Source: JBFJWU01 sp041623475 [NCBI: bacterium]
Lineage (GTDB): Bacteria; J088
Length of the DNA: 7,289 nucleotides
Direction: 5' to 3'
Assembly (NCBI GenBank): GCA_041623475.1
Contig: JBFJWU010000169.1
Location: 1-7,289, forward strand
This document shows, piece after piece, positions 5,948-7,289 of this stretch. The position numbers and the translations under genes were made by a program. Numbering within the stretch: position 1 is the stretch's first letter; the number at the start of each line of letters is the position of its first letter. The notes below the pieces were generated by a model. It made no database searches, was not told where the DNA came from, and saw nothing but the letters and a program-made list of their open reading frames with translations.

Positions 5948-6028
5948 CTTTGCAACAGCGGTCTACGCTCACAGGATCGCTACAGCGCCAACATACCAGC
6001 CCGATAACTGCGAGAGGCGTTTTCACCT

Positions 6029-6060
6029 CCTCCCTGAACTGCAAAGCCAGTCCAGGGAGG
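6029..6060 (+). repeat. Long hairpin downstream of tRNA-Pro
   Basis: CCTCCCTG (6029-6036) and CAGGGAGG (6053-6060) are perfect inverted copies. Inside one A/C mismatch, ACTG (6038-6041) pairs with CAGT (6048-6051) around a six-base loop CAAAGC, giving 12 pairs in all. No U-run follows, so it is unlikely to be a simple terminator. It could protect or mark a tRNA precursor tail. Confidence 0.7.
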
Positions 6061-6142
6061 TTGCTTCACTGCGTTCCGCGTCACGGCCTGGCGGCCTTTG
6101 ACCCAAATCCTCCTTGGGCTACGAAGCTCTTGGCGAAGCAGG

Positions 6143-6158
6143 CTCGCCCCGACCATTT
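6143..6158 (+). repeat. Second copy of 16-bp direct repeat (tRNA-Pro 3' end)
   Basis: The same 16 bases as at 5932-5947 recur here exactly, including CCA and the TTT after it. The preceding bases do not form the rest of a tRNA, so this is a partial copy and not a second tRNA gene. Confidence 0.9.
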
Positions 6159-6201
6159 AGATTATTTGTCAGGCCCGCAGGCGTACAGTCTGCAGGCACG
6201 A

Positions 6202-6234
6202 AAAAGCCCGCGAGCGTCTGGCTCGCGGGCTTTT
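6202..6234. terminator. Bidirectional intrinsic terminator
   Basis: A perfect 14-bp stem AAAAGCCCGCGAGC (6202-6215) / GCTCGCGGGCTTTT (6221-6234) encloses a five-base GTCTG loop. A-runs on the left and T-runs on the right make it work in both directions. It serves the rightward tRNA-Pro transcript and the leftward lipoprotein gene, whose stop is 25 bases away. Confidence 0.92.
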
Positions 6235-6259
6235 CTAAATCCTGAACCGACGGTCCGGT

Positions 6260-7000
6260 TTATTGCGTCGTGTCGGTCGCGCCATTGGTCGTGTCCGTCG
6301 TCGCCGTTGAGCTGGTCTGTTCCTGGCCAAATTCGCTCAGGTCTATCGTTTCTTCGGTCGTGACACCGTTGATCGTGCCGACGATCGTGATCTTGCCGGC
6401 GCTGATCGTGATCTGGATGTCAAATCCAAACGTGTCGCCATCAGCTGTAATCTGGCCAACCTGGGCGAACGAACCGCTGATCTGGCCAGCGATATCTTCT
6501 GGCGATGCATTGGCGGACTGAGAGACTTTGATATCCATCGATCCGGTCATAACGATTACACCGGACGTGGTCACTTCGACGTCTTCGACGTAGACCTTGC
6601 CACCGTCCCAGGTGATGCTGACGTCCTGCTCCTGCATGATCGTGCCGTCCTTGGAGACGCTGATCTTGACCGTGCCGGACACTTTGTACTTGGTGCCATT
6701 ATCGTCGCTAACAGTCTGGTCAATTTCGATGGTCTGGTCCCCGATCTGCGGAATGTCCTGCTGGGGAACCATGCCCTTGAGCGCCAGCGATCCGCCCGCC
6801 GAAGCCATCGCGTCGCTGACCGCTTCCTGGACAGCCGGCAGGACCTGCTCAAATGTTTCCTGGGCCTTGGCATCGTCAGCAATCGTCGCTTCGCTGTCAA
6901 TGCCCAGTGACTTGGCCTTGCCGGCCAGGTTGGCAATCTCGTCACCGCAGCCACTGGCAAATACCAGCGTTGAAATCAATACATAGGCAAACTTCTTCAC
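6260..7000 (-). CDS. Predicted lipoprotein of unknown function
   Basis: From GTG 7000 the protein has 246 residues. The N-terminus is a lipoprotein signal: KK at 2-3, hydrophobic core FAYVLISTLVF, then ASGC with Cys18 as the lipidated residue (Ala rather than Leu at -3 is slightly unusual). Gly at +2 does not look like an inner-membrane retention signal, so outer-membrane anchoring is plausible. Residues about 30-65 look helical. Residues 75-225 are rich in alternating beta strands with Gly/Asp turns (for example TVKISVSKDGT, VYVEDVEVTTSG and KITIVGTINGVTT), suggesting a beta-sandwich or repeated-strand domain. The tail after 228 is a low-complexity Thr/Ser/Asp stretch. No family is recognised. 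GTG 7000 has GAGGAG six bases upstream; an upstream ATG at 7027 would add nine residues and spoil the signal peptide. It ends just before the bidirectional terminator. Confidence 0.85.
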   Translation of the reverse strand: MKKFAYVLISTLVFASGCGDEIANLAGKAKSLGIDSEATIADDAKAQETFEQVLPAVQEAVSDAMASAGGSLALKGMVPQQDIPQIGDQTIEIDQTVSDDNGTKYKVSGTVKISVSKDGTIMQEQDVSITWDGGKVYVEDVEVTTSGVIVMTGSMDIKVSQSANASPEDIAGQISGSFAQVGQITADGDTFGFDIQITISAGKITIVGTINGVTTEETIDLSEFGQEQTSSTATTDTTNGATDTTQ

Positions 7001-7049
7001 CGCAAACTCCTCTGGTTTGTTACACATCTAAAAAAAGATTGGTGTGAAA

Positions 7050-7077
7050 ATTATATCGACTCTGGGCGGGATGTTCC
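7050..7077 (-). promoter_or_regulatory. Candidate promoter of the lipoprotein gene
   Basis: On the minus strand a perfect TATAAT (7055-7050) overlaps the stop codon of the upstream gene. A poor -35, GGAACA (7077-7072), lies 16 bases before it. Transcription would start near 7043, leaving a 43-base leader with the GAGGAG ribosome site. The -35 is weak, so read-through from the upstream gene is equally possible. Confidence 0.35.
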
Positions 7078-7289
7078 TGCCGGTAACTCATTCGCCTGGC
7101 GAACCATCACCACAATCCCGACGCTGGCCGCCAGGCCGCCCAGTACCGCAATATAGCCCAGCGCCACAAACCAGTTGCCGATCATTTCGTCCCAGGTCAG
7201 TAACCCCATCCTGTTCAGCATGTCGTACCAGTCGTGGCTGTTGATATCCATGGAACCGCCCAGGGTGACTAGCGGCAGTTCCCGGGCCC
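7051..7289 (-). CDS. C-terminal part of a membrane-anchored protein (5' truncated at window edge)
   Basis: The frame ending at TAA 7053-7051 is open to the right edge, giving about 79 codons. An ATG at 7251 could start a 66-residue small membrane protein, but the twelve codons before it (including RELPLVTLGGS) are also open, with no strong ribosome site at the ATG. I therefore treat it as the end of a longer gene. The visible part has a polar, aromatic segment SHDWYDMLNRMGLL, then one membrane helix of about 24 residues (from WFVALGYIAVLGGLAASV on), then a short polar tail beginning RQANELPAG, probably cytoplasmic. No family is recognised. The lipoprotein gene begins 50 bases further on and may be in the same operon. 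Confidence 0.6.
   Translation of the reverse strand, partial: ARELPLVTLGGSMDINSHDWYDMLNRMGLLTWDEMIGNWFVALGYIAVLGGLAASVGIVVMVRQANELPAGTSRPESI

Larger units (their letters stand above)
5948..6158 (+). other. 211-base hairpin-rich unit ending in a copy of the tRNA 3' end
   Basis: This stretch lies between the end of the first 16-bp repeat and the end of the second. It has no credible reading frame. It holds a strong hairpin at 6029-6060, a hairpin at 6080-6102 (GTCA/TGAC outside GGCC/GGCC with a TGGC loop) and CCCAA/TTGGG at 6102-6118. Size and layout recall the 178-bp units behind E. coli tyrT, each of which contains a copy of the last 19 bases of the tRNA gene. It could alternatively be the trace of a small integrated element or an excision scar. 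No integrase gene is in the window. Confidence 0.55.

Noticed and set aside
6143-6158. Second tRNA gene or tRNA pseudogene
   Set aside because: Only the 3' 16 bases match; the upstream bases contain no D arm or anticodon arm.

Overview
The window looks like a chromosomal segment of a fairly GC-rich gammaproteobacterium. The strongest clue is the order ihfA - short MerR-type regulator - tRNA-Pro(GGG). As I recall it, this order is conserved in Pseudomonas and relatives, where pheS-pheT lies directly upstream of ihfA. The tRNA also has a genomically encoded CCA end. No species can be named from the sequence alone.

Left part (1-4067). The C-terminal end of an unidentified enzyme on the + strand converges on a run of five minus-strand genes. 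In transcription order these are an alpha/beta hydrolase with a very basic C-terminal tail, thiE, thiD, a PaaI-type hotdog thioesterase and a protein with two PilZ domains. The hydrolase stop and thiE start overlap as ATGA, and thiE overlaps thiD by 19 bases, so the first three genes are probably co-transcribed and translationally coupled. A near-consensus sigma70 promoter sits just in front of the thioesterase and would start the mRNA exactly at its GTG codon.

Central part (4068-5867). A divergent intergenic region carries a second good promoter reading rightwards. It drives a possible small gene (79 aa, also nearly leaderless), a single-domain PilZ protein, ihfA and the MerR-type gene. No pheST lies next to ihfA; the PilZ gene and the small ORF occupy that place. 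The MerR gene ends at a hairpin terminator. A 417-base gene-free stretch follows, with a good promoter leading into consecutive hairpins (a candidate small structured RNA), a 9-bp repeat spaced by two helical turns, and a candidate promoter for the tRNA.

Right part (5868-7289). tRNA-Pro(GGG) is followed by a 211-base unit rich in hairpins. The unit ends in an exact 16-bp copy of the tRNA 3' end, reminiscent of the repeat units behind E. coli tyrT (rtT RNA) or of a remnant att site. A strong bidirectional terminator separates this from a convergent minus-strand gene for a predicted lipoprotein. Upstream of that gene is the truncated end of a membrane-anchored protein that runs off the window.

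Functional themes are thiamine phosphate synthesis (ThiD makes HMP-PP and ThiE joins it to thiazole phosphate), cyclic-di-GMP sensing (three PilZ domains in two proteins) and nucleoid architecture (IHF alpha). Most genes are ordinary; the most unusual structure is the tRNA-linked region 5638-6158.
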